From NCBI RefSeq assembly GCF_030406325.1, contig NZ_JAUEQY010000026.1, positions 62,001 to 126,000 of the forward strand: 64,000 bases of DNA. Direction: 5' to 3'. This DNA comes from Actinomadura sp. DC4 (GTDB taxonomy: Bacteria; Actinomycetota; Actinomycetes; Streptosporangiales; Streptosporangiaceae). The translations under genes and the position numbers were made by a program. This document shows positions 50,965 to 58,795 of this stretch, piece by piece (position 1 is the stretch's first letter; the number at the start of each line of letters is the position of its first letter). The notes beneath the pieces are model-generated. The model saw only the letters and a program-made list of their open reading frames with translations, made no database searches and was not told the origin of the DNA.

Positions 50965-51697
50965 ACGTGGAACGCGCCCACACGTATCCGACGACCGCGA
51001 TGCCGGCGCACCAGGCGACGGCCGTGATCGCGTCGCCGGAGGACGGCGCGCCGTTGAGCAACCCGCGCAGGGTCTCGATGATCGGCGTGAAGGGCTGGTA
51101 CTCCGCGAACTGCCGGAGCCCCTGCCCCATCTTGTCCGCCGGTACGATCGCGCTGCTGAAGAACGGCAGCAGCACCAGCGGCACGGCGGCCATACCCGCC
51201 GTCTCCGGAGACTTCGCCGCCAGTCCCAGGGCGACCGTGAGCCAGCCGGCCGCGAACGCGAGCAGCACGATCATGCCGATCACGCCGAGCCAGTCGAGAA
51301 GACCCGCCGAGGGGCTGAATCCCAGCAGGAATGCCACGCCGATGAGCGCCGCGATGGCGATCAGATTGGTCAGCAGACTGGCGATGACGTGAGCGGTCAG
51401 CACCGCACCGCGGGAGACGTCCATGGCCTTGAAGCGGTTGATGATGCCCTTCGTCATGTCGGAGTTCACCGACGTCGCGGTGCCCCCCAGCCCGTAGCAG
51501 ACGGCCAGCAGCATCAGCCCCGGCGTCGCGTAGTCGATGTAGTCGACACCGACGCTGAAAGCGTCGCCGAGCATGTAGACGAACATCAACATGATCACGA
51601 TCGGCATCAGGACCGCGTTGAACACCGAGGTCGGATTCCGCGTGACGTGTTTGAAATTGCGGCGCAGCATGACCAGTGAATGGGGCTTGGCGCTCAT
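50948..51697 (-). CDS. ABC-2 type exporter, permease subunit (DrrB-like)
   Basis: A 249-residue, six-helix permease: RRNFKHVTRNPTSVFNAVLMPIVIMLMFVYMLG at the N-terminus, LMLLAVCYGLGGTATSVNSDMTKGIINRFKAMDVSRGAVL in the centre and VLLPFFSSAIVPADKMGQGLRQFAEYQPFTPIIETLRGLL near the end are typical of daunorubicin-resistance-type permeases. ATGA overlap with the ATPase gene upstream shows they are one unit. It exports a hydrophobic drug or lipid. Confidence 0.93.
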   Translation of the reverse strand: MSAKPHSLVMLRRNFKHVTRNPTSVFNAVLMPIVIMLMFVYMLGDAFSVGVDYIDYATPGLMLLAVCYGLGGTATSVNSDMTKGIINRFKAMDVSRGAVLTAHVIASLLTNLIAIAALIGVAFLLGFSPSAGLLDWLGVIGMIVLLAFAAGWLTVALGLAAKSPETAGMAAVPLVLLPFFSSAIVPADKMGQGLRQFAEYQPFTPIIETLRGLLNGAPSSGDAITAVAWCAGIAVVGYVWARSTFNKRA

Positions 51698-52638
51698 TTC
51701 GCGGCCTCCGTCTCCGTGGAGCGGCCCGTCAGGGCGAGGAAGACATCGTCGAGATCCGGCGTGTGCACGGAGAACTCTTCGGCGTCGATCGAGTGCTCGT
51801 CGAGTTTGTTCAGCAGGACCCGCAACGACTTCACCTCACCGTCGCCGGGAATCCGCAGTGTCAGGTCCTGGTCGTCGCGCGTGGAGCCGGTCAGGAGCCG
51901 CGCCGCCGCGTCGAGCCCGGAGACGTCGGCGAACCGGAGCCGGACGTGACCGCCGGGAACCTGGCGTTTGAGCTCGCCCGGAGTGCCCTGAGCGACCAGG
52001 CGGCCCTGGTGGAGCACCGCGACCCGGTCGGCGAGGTGGTCGGCCTCGTCGAGATACTGGGTGGTGAGGAAAATGGTGACACCGTCCGCCACCAGTTCCC
52101 GGATGATCTCCCACATCGTCCGGCGGCTGCGCGGGTCCAGTCCGGTCGTGGGCTCGTCCAGGAATATGACCTGCGGGTCGCCGATGAGCGTCATCGCCAG
52201 ATCCAGCTTCCGGCGCATTCCTCCGGAATAGGTGGACACCATTTTCTGCGCCGACTCCACCAGGTCGAACCGCTCCAGCAGCCGGGTGGTCCTCTTCCTG
52301 CTCTCTTCGGACCTCATGCGTTTGAGATCGGCCATCAACCGCAGGTTCTCCTGGCCGGTCAGCAGCTCGTCCACCGCGGCGAACTGACCGGTGACCCCGA
52401 TCACTTCGCGCACCTTCTTGGTCTCGGTGGCGACGTCGTACCCGGCGACCTTCGCCGTCCCGCCGTCGGCCTTCATCAGCGTGGTCAGCACGTTGACGGT
52501 CGTCGTCTTACCCGCCCCGTTGGGGCCGAGCAGGGAGAAGATCGAGCCCGCTTTCACCTCGAGGTCGATGCCGTCGAGCACGACCTTGTCCCCGAATGCC
52601 TTCCGCAGCCCTGAGACCGCGATCGCTGAACTTGTCAT
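51694..52638 (-). CDS. ABC-2 type exporter, ATP-binding subunit (DrrA-like)
   Basis: A 314-residue ATPase with Walker A LGPNGAGKTTT, Q-loop GVTGQFAAVDELLTG, signature YSGGMRRKLDLA, Walker B VIFLDEPTTGLDP and switch LTTQYLDEAD. The Q-loop, the ELLTGxENL stretch and the C-terminal domain (FSVHTPDLDDVFLALTG) are the DrrA type linked to anthracycline and other drug export. It is coupled to the permease gene. Located between the SARP gene and a NarL two-component pair on the same strand as the latter. Confidence 0.94.
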   Translation of the reverse strand: MTSSAIAVSGLRKAFGDKVVLDGIDLEVKAGSIFSLLGPNGAGKTTTVNVLTTLMKADGGTAKVAGYDVATETKKVREVIGVTGQFAAVDELLTGQENLRLMADLKRMRSEESRKRTTRLLERFDLVESAQKMVSTYSGGMRRKLDLAMTLIGDPQVIFLDEPTTGLDPRSRRTMWEIIRELVADGVTIFLTTQYLDEADHLADRVAVLHQGRLVAQGTPGELKRQVPGGHVRLRFADVSGLDAAARLLTGSTRDDQDLTLRIPGDGEVKSLRVLLNKLDEHSIDAEEFSVHTPDLDDVFLALTGRSTETEAAK

Positions 52639-52724
52639 GCGACCACCATCGGCGCCGCCTCTGACACGCCTCCGCCACGCACCTGTCACGGCCCATGGCA
52701 CGCCGTCTTGTCAGGGCAGGTCGC

Positions 52725-53261
52725 TCATTCGACCGGCAGAGAGGCGTGGGCCGGCCGGGGGCCGGTCAGTACCGCCCGGGCCCTGACGTGGAGCAGGGCG
52801 GTACGGGTGAGCATCATGATCACCGCCATGAAGATGAGGGCGTCGGTGAGGGCGTCCGAGGAGACCGAATGGGTGGCCATCCATTCGCCCAGCTGCCGGC
52901 TGAAGACGTGCTCGCTGCCGTACGAGAAGCCGATGCGTGCGCCGACCACGGCGAGCCATGTCACCGCGTAGCCGATTCCGGCACGGGACTTGGCACAGCG
53001 GCGGCCCTTGGCCACGCCTTCGTGTACGGGCATGAAGAAGCTGACCAGCAGTCCCAGCAGAAGCCCGGCGGCCGTGCCGGCGACTTCCAGCGCCAGGCCG
53101 TACCCGCCGGTGGCGAGATGGCCGAGAAAGAACGGCACGATGGCGGCGGTGGTGACGACCGGGCGGAACACCCGGAATCGAGAGACCCTCCGCGTGCCCA
53201 GATCCGATTCCAGCACGACGAAGAGGACCGCCAGATTCAAAATCCATACGCTCATGTCCAT
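52725..53261 (-). CDS. Membrane protein of unknown function (CcdC/DUF1453-like)
   Basis: A 178-residue protein (MDMSVWILNLAVLF; a start at 53297 is possible) with about five membrane helices. After the first helix comes the charged ESDLGTRRVSRFRVFRPVVTT; other helices lie at IVPFFLGHLATGGYGLALEVAG, LGLLVSFFMPV, IGYAVTWLAVVGA and LIFMAVIMMLTRT. The ratio of helices to loops recalls CcdC/DUF1453 proteins. Located between an ABC exporter and a two-component pair, all leftward, so it may be a regulated target. Function not assigned. Confidence 0.7.
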   Translation of the reverse strand: MDMSVWILNLAVLFVVLESDLGTRRVSRFRVFRPVVTTAAIVPFFLGHLATGGYGLALEVAGTAAGLLLGLLVSFFMPVHEGVAKGRRCAKSRAGIGYAVTWLAVVGARIGFSYGSEHVFSRQLGEWMATHSVSSDALTDALIFMAVIMMLTRTALLHVRARAVLTGPRPAHASLPVE

Positions 53262-53351
53262 GGCGGCAAGGTAGGAATTCGAACCCGTTCCCCACATCGG
53301 TCGGTCGACCCAGATCGGGTGGATCGAAACCCCACCCGATCTCCACCCGCC

Positions 53352-53993
53352 CTAAGGCCGTCTCCCGGCGAGGGTGAGGGCCAGCCGTACGGCATCGGCG
53401 CGCGAGTGCAGGTCGGCCTTGGCGAACAGATTGTTGATGTGGGTCTTCACAGTGGCCTCGGTGATGTAGAGACGCCGCGCGATCTCGTTGTTGCGCAGAC
53501 CCTGGCCGATGAGGTCGAGGATCTCTCGTTCCCGTACGGTCAGCGGAACGGCCGTCTCCAGAGCGGGCGTGCGGGTGGCGAGGGTGAGGAGCCGCGCCTG
53601 CACATCGGGGTCGAGGACCGCCTGCCCGGCGTGCGCGCCGCGTACGGCTTGGACGATCTTCGCGCGGTCCGCGTCCTTGGTGAGGTAGCCGCGGGCGCCG
53701 GCGTGCAGCGCCGCGAGGATCGACTCGTCGTCCTCGAAGGTGGTCAGCACCACGACCGGCAGACCGGGCCGGGCGGCTCGAATCCGGCTCGTGGCCTCGA
53801 CTCCGCCCATGACCGGCATGTGCAGATCCATCAGCACGACCTGCGGGTCGTGCTCTTCGACCGCGGTGACCGCCTCCTCGCCGTTGGCGGCGGTACCGAC
53901 CACGGTGATGTCCGGGTCGAGGTCGAGCATGACCGCGAGCGCGTCCCGGATCGCGGCCTGGTCGTCGACGACCAGCAACCGGATCGGCGTCAT
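53352..53993 (-). CDS. NarL/LuxR-type response regulator
   Basis: A 213-residue regulator: VVDDQAAIRDALAVML, VVLMDLHMP (phospho-Asp), LTTFEDD, YLTKDA and the HTH LTVREREILDLIGQGLRNNEIARRLYI and TVKTHINNLFAKADLHSR. The start is MTPIRLL, whose ATG overlaps the kinase stop (ATGA). It probably controls the ABC/membrane-protein genes downstream on the same strand. Confidence 0.94.
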   Translation of the reverse strand: MTPIRLLVVDDQAAIRDALAVMLDLDPDITVVGTAANGEEAVTAVEEHDPQVVLMDLHMPVMGGVEATSRIRAARPGLPVVVLTTFEDDESILAALHAGARGYLTKDADRAKIVQAVRGAHAGQAVLDPDVQARLLTLATRTPALETAVPLTVREREILDLIGQGLRNNEIARRLYITEATVKTHINNLFAKADLHSRADAVRLALTLAGRRP

Positions 53994-55150
53994 CGCGGCA
54001 GCTCCAGTCGGACGATCCACCCCGAGGCCGGCGGTTCGGCGGGGCCGGCGTACAGAGCGCCCCCCAGCAGGCCGGCGCGCTCACGCATCCCGACCAGGCC
54101 CATCCCACCGCCCGAATGGTCCGGGGCGCCGGGCTCGGCCGTTCCGGTATCGGTGACGGTGAGCCGGACCTGCCGGTCGGTGTAGGCGAGCAGGAGGTTC
54201 ACCTCGGCGCCGGGCGCGTGCCGGTGCGCGTTGGTGATCGCCTCCTGTGCCGTACGGATGACCGCCTGGGCCACCTCGACCCGTACCTCGTCCGGCTCAC
54301 CCGCGACCTCGAACCCGGCCGCGCTCCCGTACGCGATCCCGGCGATGGTCTCGGAGAGCGGCAACGTGTCCTCGCGCAGCGCGTGGATCGCGCGGCGGGT
54401 CTCCCCGATCCCCGACACCGCCAGGGCCCGCGCTCGCCGTACGGCCTCGTTGGCGTCCTGGTCGCGGCCCTCGCCGTGCAGGGCGTCCGCCATGTCCAGT
54501 TGCACGGCGACGCTCGACAGGGCGTGGCCGAGTACGTCGTGGATCTCCCGGGCGATACGTCCCCGTTCCTCCAGCGTGGCCTCCCGAGCCTCGGACGCGG
54601 CCGCGCGCCGGCTCTGACGGGCGGCGAGGTCGGAGGCGGCCAGTGCGTCGGCCCTCTCCCGGCGGGCGAGGCCGATGTAGACGGGCAGGCCGACGACGAC
54701 CGGAGTCCACCAGGACGAGTCGTACGGCACGTGCAGCACAGCGGTGGCGCCCCAGGTCGCGGCGGCCGTGACGGCCATCCCGGCGCCGACGATGGCGAAC
54801 GCGGCCCGCCGGGAGGCCAGCTTCTCCCCGGCGGTGACGGAGGCGAGGAACACCAGTGCCATGGCCGCCGTGTCGTGCGCGAAGGGGAACAACATCGCGC
54901 CGCCGGCCATGAACACCGACACGAGCGTTATCTGCACGACGTCCGGCAGATGACGCCAGGGCACGTACGAACACGCGGCCCCCGCGGCGATGGTGACCAC
55001 CGCCAGGCCCCAGGCGAACAGGTCCGGCGGGCGCTCGACGAACTGGATCAGGCTCACCACCAAGACGGCCCCGATGACGAGCGGCCGGATCAGCTCGTCG
55101 GCGAACCGCGCGTCGCCGGCGGGACGTGTGTCGTCAGGCTCGGCGTTCAT
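53990..55150 (-). CDS. NarL-type sensor histidine kinase
   Basis: A 386-residue kinase with five or six membrane helices (residues about 20-170), a short linker, HisKA_3 with His in IAREIHDVLGHALSS, N-box RTAQEAITNAHRHAPG and a G-box GGGMGLVGMRERAGLLGG. Membrane-embedded sensing without an outer domain, as in the other two kinases of this window. It is coupled to its regulator by a 4-bp overlap. Confidence 0.93.
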   Translation of the reverse strand: MNAEPDDTRPAGDARFADELIRPLVIGAVLVVSLIQFVERPPDLFAWGLAVVTIAAGAACSYVPWRHLPDVVQITLVSVFMAGGAMLFPFAHDTAAMALVFLASVTAGEKLASRRAAFAIVGAGMAVTAAATWGATAVLHVPYDSSWWTPVVVGLPVYIGLARRERADALAASDLAARQSRRAAASEAREATLEERGRIAREIHDVLGHALSSVAVQLDMADALHGEGRDQDANEAVRRARALAVSGIGETRRAIHALREDTLPLSETIAGIAYGSAAGFEVAGEPDEVRVEVAQAVIRTAQEAITNAHRHAPGAEVNLLLAYTDRQVRLTVTDTGTAEPGAPDHSGGGMGLVGMRERAGLLGGALYAGPAEPPASGWIVRLELPR

Positions 55151-55297
55151 CGCGAGACATCGTCCGCTGATCGCATGGATCGGAGCCGCCTCCTCTGCCG
55201 GTACTGGACCCCGCCGACCCTAGGAAACCAGAGCTTCGTCGTCGTGGGTCGGCCGCCCTATCCCGGGTGGACGTCCGGCTCCACCCGTTGCGCGCGA

Positions 55298-55331
55298 AAA
55301 GACCCCGGGGCCCGATGGCTCCGAGGTCTTT
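55298..55331 (-). terminator. Rho-independent-like terminator after the YeeE operon
   Basis: Arms AAAGACCCCGG and CCGAGGTCTTT (one mismatch) around a 12-nt loop. Read leftward, the stem is followed by TTTTC, an unusually good T-run for this genome. It lies 19 bp past the second YeeE stop. Confidence 0.7.
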
Positions 55332-55349
55332 CTCCGGGTCGAGATCGCG

Positions 55350-55766
55350 TTACAGCCCGCAGGAGCCGCGGTCGAGGTGGAAGTACTTCGCGTTGGCCCA
55401 GCGACAGAGCCACATGCCGACGGCGACGCCGGCGATCGTGACCAATGCGGGGAGGTAGCCGGTGGCGACCTGGACGATCGGGATCGCCGGACATCCACCC
55501 GAGATCGCCCAGCCCGTACCGAACAGCACGGCGCCCGGGATGACGCCGGCGTGGATCCGGCCGCGCGTACGGCGGACACCGACGACCGCGAAGACCACCA
55601 CGATGATCGCCACGGCGCCGGCGAAGGCGAAGAACATGCGCAGGTCCTGGAAGGTGAACATGCGGTTGAGCTGGGCGTAGTCGCCGAAGCCGATGTTGGC
55701 GACGACGAAGCCGAGGACCAGGCCGGCGATGACGTTGGCCATCAGGAACGCGCCACGGGTACGCAT
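55350..55766 (-). CDS. YeeE/YedE-type sulfur transport protein, second subunit
   Basis: A 138-residue membrane protein with four helices. VIAGLVLGFVVANIGFGDYAQLNRMFTFQDLRMFFAFAG and TGWAISGGCPAIPIVQVATGYLPALVTIAG match half of a YeeE/YedE protein, with the conserved Cys in SGGCP. The family imports thiosulfate or related sulfur species by passing them along Cys residues. Its ATG overlaps the stop of the first half by one base (TGATG). Together the two genes make the equivalent of one full-length YeeE. Confidence 0.88.
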   Translation of the reverse strand: MRTRGAFLMANVIAGLVLGFVVANIGFGDYAQLNRMFTFQDLRMFFAFAGAVAIIVVVFAVVGVRRTRGRIHAGVIPGAVLFGTGWAISGGCPAIPIVQVATGYLPALVTIAGVAVGMWLCRWANAKYFHLDRGSCGL

Positions 55767-56392
55767 CAGATCACCTTCCACAGCAGGAACGACACGAGGA
55801 CCGCCGTACCGAAGAACACAGCGGTCGCGACGATGCTGACCGGCTGCAGCCGCCCGCAGCCGCTGAGGCCGTGACCGGAGCTGCACCCTCCGGCGAGGCG
55901 GGTACCGAAGCCGACGAGGATGCCGCCGACGAACAGCACCGCGAACATGGTGGGCCGGTCGGCGGTGACGATCTGGCGGAAACCCTCGCCCATGTCCCCG
56001 CGGAGCTTGAACCGCCCGCTGGTGACGGCCGCCACCCAGCCACCGACGAAGACCGAGATCAGCAAGGCCGCCTGGGCGGCCACCGGTACCGAACGCCGAT
56101 TCGCGATCGGGGCGCTTTCCGCCGCCGGTGGCGCGACGTCGTGTGCGGGGTCGTGTGCGGGCGCTTCGGGAAGGGTTCCGAAGTGTTCGGCGGTGGCGGC
56201 GGAAAGCGCGTCGACGAGGGCGCGCTCATCGGTGAACTCGGCTTCCATCTGCTCGATACGGCGTTCGGCGCGCCAGTGCAGGACGCGGTCCCATGCCGAG
56301 GACACCCCGAATGACTTGTCCGTGGTCAGGGTGTAGTTGACGGTGACGAGCGCGAGACCGATTGCCCCCGCCCACCAGGGCCAGTAGCTCAT
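55766..56392 (-). CDS. YeeE/YedE-type sulfur transport protein, first subunit
   Basis: A 208-residue membrane protein. One N-terminal helix (WWAGAIGLALVTVNYTLT) is followed by a charged cytoplasmic segment with a coiled-coil look (RAERRIEQMEAEFTDERALVDAL). The YeeE domain follows, with GFGTRLAGGCSSGHGLSGCG, containing the transport Cys. Four or five helices. It is coupled on both sides: ATGA with the Cys-motif gene and TGATG with the second subunit. It probably imports thiosulfate, persulfide or another reduced sulfur form. Confidence 0.88.
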   Translation of the reverse strand: MSYWPWWAGAIGLALVTVNYTLTTDKSFGVSSAWDRVLHWRAERRIEQMEAEFTDERALVDALSAATAEHFGTLPEAPAHDPAHDVAPPAAESAPIANRRSVPVAAQAALLISVFVGGWVAAVTSGRFKLRGDMGEGFRQIVTADRPTMFAVLFVGGILVGFGTRLAGGCSSGHGLSGCGRLQPVSIVATAVFFGTAVLVSFLLWKVI

Positions 56393-56841
56393 GCGGGACC
56401 TCTCATCCAATTGGCGAGCCGTGTCCACCAACGGCGCGTGGGTTCTTTCCGCCGGGACCGCGCGAACGGGTCGTCTCGGCGCTGCGCGGCCCATGAGCGG
56501 GGTTCGGGCGGCCGGGGCGGTGGTGCTTGTCGCGGAGGCGGCGGTGCCTGTCGCGGAGGTGGGGGTGCCTGCCCGAGCTGGCTCGAGCCGAACCGGTCGA
56601 GGTGGTGTGCCTGCTTCCCGTTGGGCAGGAGCGAGATCGGCACAGGCTTGCCCTCGAGTGCCATCTTGTACCGGGCGCAGTCAAGCCAATGGTCCTGGCT
56701 GTCGCAGTAATGGTTCCGCCAGCCACGCAAACTCGTATTCAGCAGCGGAAAGAGGGGACAACCGGCGATGTGTGAACAGGGCACGCCGCTCCGATCCGAC
56801 AGACGTACGCCACCTGGTCGAGATAGATGGCCTGGGCACAC
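56389..56841 (-). CDS. Cys-motif protein with proline-rich tandem repeats, coupled to YeeE
   Basis: A 150-residue protein from GTG 56841 (internal starts possible). A conserved-looking Cys pattern, C-x5-C-x17-C-x7-C in CSHIAGCPLF, HYCDSQDHWLDCARY, resembles small domains that hold an Fe-S cluster or a thiol relay. The middle is three APPPPRQ repeats, then a basic tail (RSRRKEPTRRWWTRLANW). There is no signal peptide. Its stop overlaps the YeeE ATG, so it is expressed with the transporter and could accept sulfur from it or regulate it. That role is inference. Composition is less GC-rich upstream of 56580. Confidence 0.6.
   Translation of the reverse strand: MCPGHLSRPGGVRLSDRSGVPCSHIAGCPLFPLLNTSLRGWRNHYCDSQDHWLDCARYKMALEGKPVPISLLPNGKQAHHLDRFGSSQLGQAPPPPRQAPPPPRQAPPPRPPEPRSWAAQRRDDPFARSRRKEPTRRWWTRLANWMRGPA
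56513..56575. repeat. Three imperfect 21-bp tandem repeats
   Basis: Units at 56513-56533, 56534-56554 and 56555-56575 differ at a few third positions and each encode RQAPPPP on the minus strand. In frame, so copy-number change would not break the gene. Confidence 0.7.
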
Positions 56842-56963
56842 TCTGGTCGTTGACCAATTCGGATAGTGATCTTAACTGACACGATCCGGCATGGTCATGG
56901 ATTCGGAGACGGCCAAGCACTCTGCGTGTCTTCGGGCAACTCTTTTCGCATGTCAGTGGCCAG

Positions 56964-57290
56964 TTACATCATTTTGAGGACTGTCCACGGACCCGTACGA
57001 TGCATTGCCGGTCGGTAATGTGGGTCGTCGGCGACGACGGTCTCGGCAGCCCGCCAGAGCCAGGCGGCGCGACCGGGCGCGATGTACGCGTGCAGATCGC
57101 CGATGACCGTGTCGGTGTGGAGGCTTCCGGCCGAGCGGTACGAGGCGAGGACGTCATCGACGGAGGCGCCGAGATAAAGGCAGATAGTCGCCTTTCATCG
57201 TCGACCGCGGTAACGACGAAGGCGTCAACATCAATGGACGAGAGCAGTTCGGCCCGGCCTTGATGAACCCGCCCAGGTGAAGCGCCGAAG
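56964..57290 (-). pseudogene. Decayed gene, at least one frameshift
   Basis: On the minus strand a coding-like segment reads AELLSSIDVDAFVVTAVDDE, shifts frame near 57192-57196, then continues ATICLYLGASVDDVLASYR, DTVIGDLHAYIAPGRAAWL and RTGPWTVLKMM to TAA at 56964. Another shift near 57260 would connect an upstream LHLGGFIKAG. There is no start codon; the upstream end runs into the TetR stop. The family is not recognised. The flanking 56842-56963 region holds nothing I can support. Confidence 0.5.
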
Positions 57291-57291
57291 A

Positions 57292-57906
57292 TTAGGTCTC
57301 GACACCGGGGAAGGCGCGCAGTGCCAGGTCGACGACGCGAGCCAGATCTTCGCGCGTGGCTCCGGCGGCGGCATGTACGGCCAATCCTTCGGAGACGGTC
57401 GTGATGTAGCGGGCGAGGTTGTCCGGGTCGTTTCCAGGTGCCAGATCGCCTTCTTGGAGCGCTCGGCGGAAACGGTCACGCATCGCCTCTTCTCCCGCTT
57501 TGCGGGCGCGTGCCAGCGTCACGGAGACGTCGGCGTTGGCCGGGCCACAGGACAGGCCGCTCTGGATGGAGAAGCATCCGGCCGGCCGGCCGGGCGCGGT
57601 CACGGCCTTGATGTTCTCCCGCAGAAAGATCTCGGCGACCTGCCGCGCCGTCGGGGCGGCCAGCGCCTCACGTGCGTAGGCCATGTCGATCTCGGCGTAC
57701 CGGGACAGCGCCCGGTCGAACAGGTCCCGCTTGTTGCCGAAGGCCTTGTACATGCTGGTCTTGTTGATGCCCATGGCCTCCGTGAGGTCACTGAGCGAGG
57801 CGCCCTCGTAGCCCTGGCGCCAGAACACCTCGACCGCGCGGTCCAGCGCCTGGTCGAGGTCGAAACCGCGCGGCCGGCCGATGACGGGCCGCTGAGTGGC
57901 GCTCAT
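57292..57906 (-). CDS. TetR/AcrR-family repressor
   Basis: A 204-residue regulator (start MSATQRPVIGRPRGFD). DNA-binding part DQALDRAVEVFWRQGYEGASLSDLTEAMGINKTSMYKAFGNKRDLF, followed by a helical domain with GCFSIQSGLSCG, a Cys-containing segment typical of the YcdC/AcuR-like group with TetR_C_6. It is divergent from an SDR gene, with a palindrome between. Confidence 0.92.
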   Translation of the reverse strand: MSATQRPVIGRPRGFDLDQALDRAVEVFWRQGYEGASLSDLTEAMGINKTSMYKAFGNKRDLFDRALSRYAEIDMAYAREALAAPTARQVAEIFLRENIKAVTAPGRPAGCFSIQSGLSCGPANADVSVTLARARKAGEEAMRDRFRRALQEGDLAPGNDPDNLARYITTVSEGLAVHAAAGATREDLARVVDLALRAFPGVET

Positions 57907-57974
57907 GCCCTCATGATAGCCACTCCGCAACCGCTCGGTACACAAGTCCTGCGCGGTGTGCTAGCTTCCATTGC

Positions 57975-57988
57975 GTACCGAACGGTAC
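57975..57988. promoter_or_regulatory. TetR operator GTACCG-AA-CGGTAC
   Basis: A perfect 6-bp inverted repeat with a 2-bp centre in the 116-bp divergent space, 34 bp before the SDR start. It has the form commonly bound by this TetR subgroup. Confidence 0.7.
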
Positions 57989-58022
57989 CTAAATTGTGCC
58001 AGGTAAATGGGGAGATAGACCA

Positions 58023-58772
58023 ATGGATTCGCTCGAGAACAAGACCGCGATCGTGACCGGCGGCACCACCGGAATCGGACTGGCCGCCGCCCGGCGGCTG
58101 GCGGCGGAGGGCGCGTACGTCTTCGTCACCGGCCGACGCGAGGCGGAGCTGGACGCGGCGGTGGAGAAGATCGGCCCCAGCGCCGTCGGCGTGCGGAGCG
58201 ACGTGTCGGACCTGGCGGACCTCGATCGCCTGTACGCGACGGTGGAGCGGCAGGGCCGCCGGGTGGACGTGCTGTTCGCCAACGCCGGCGGTGGCTCCTT
58301 CGCGTCGCTGGAGCAGGTGACCGAGGAGCATTACGACCAGACCTTCGACATCAACGTCAAGGGCACGCTGTTCACCGTGCAGAAGGCGCTGCCGCTGCTC
58401 AACGAGGGTGCGTCGGTCATCCTGACCTCCTCCACCGCCGCCAACAGCGGCGCCGAGGCGTTCGGCGTCTATGCCGCCACGAAGGCCGCCATCCGCTCTT
58501 TCGCCCGTACGTGGGCCAACGAGCTCAAGGGGCGCGGCATCCGGGTCAACGCGATCAGCCCCGGACCCATCGACACACCCGGCATCACCGGCCTGGCCCC
58601 CGACGAGGAACAGGCCGGACAGCTGAGGGACTTCCTCACCGGCCAGGTACCGCTCGGCCGGATGGGCCGGCCCGAGGAGGTCGCCGACGCCATCGCGTTC
58701 CTGGCCTCCGACCGGAGCAGCTTCATCACCGGCATCGACCTGTACGTCGACGGTGGCCTCAACCAGATCTGA
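58023..58772 (+). CDS. Short-chain dehydrogenase/reductase
   Basis: A 249-residue classical SDR. ATG 58023 has GGGGAG 8 nt upstream. TGGTTGIGLAAARRL, GRREAEL (suggesting NADP), DVSDLAD, NAGGGSF, Ser in LTSSTAANSG, YAATK, and the C-terminal FITGIDLYVDGG. It is divergent from and presumably repressed by the TetR protein. It is convergent with another SDR, 23 bp between stops. Substrate unknown; a carbonyl-detoxifying role is usual for such pairs. Confidence 0.93.
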   Translation: MDSLENKTAIVTGGTTGIGLAAARRLAAEGAYVFVTGRREAELDAAVEKIGPSAVGVRSDVSDLADLDRLYATVERQGRRVDVLFANAGGGSFASLEQVTEEHYDQTFDINVKGTLFTVQKALPLLNEGASVILTSSTAANSGAEAFGVYAATKAAIRSFARTWANELKGRGIRVNAISPGPIDTPGITGLAPDEEQAGQLRDFLTGQVPLGRMGRPEEVADAIAFLASDRSSFITGIDLYVDGGLNQI

Positions 58773-58795
58773 GCGATCCGCCGGACGGGCGGGCC

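Noticed and set aside
56513-56575. CRISPR-like short repeats
   Set aside because: Three directly adjacent 21-bp units without spacers, in frame within a coding region and encoding Pro-rich repeats.
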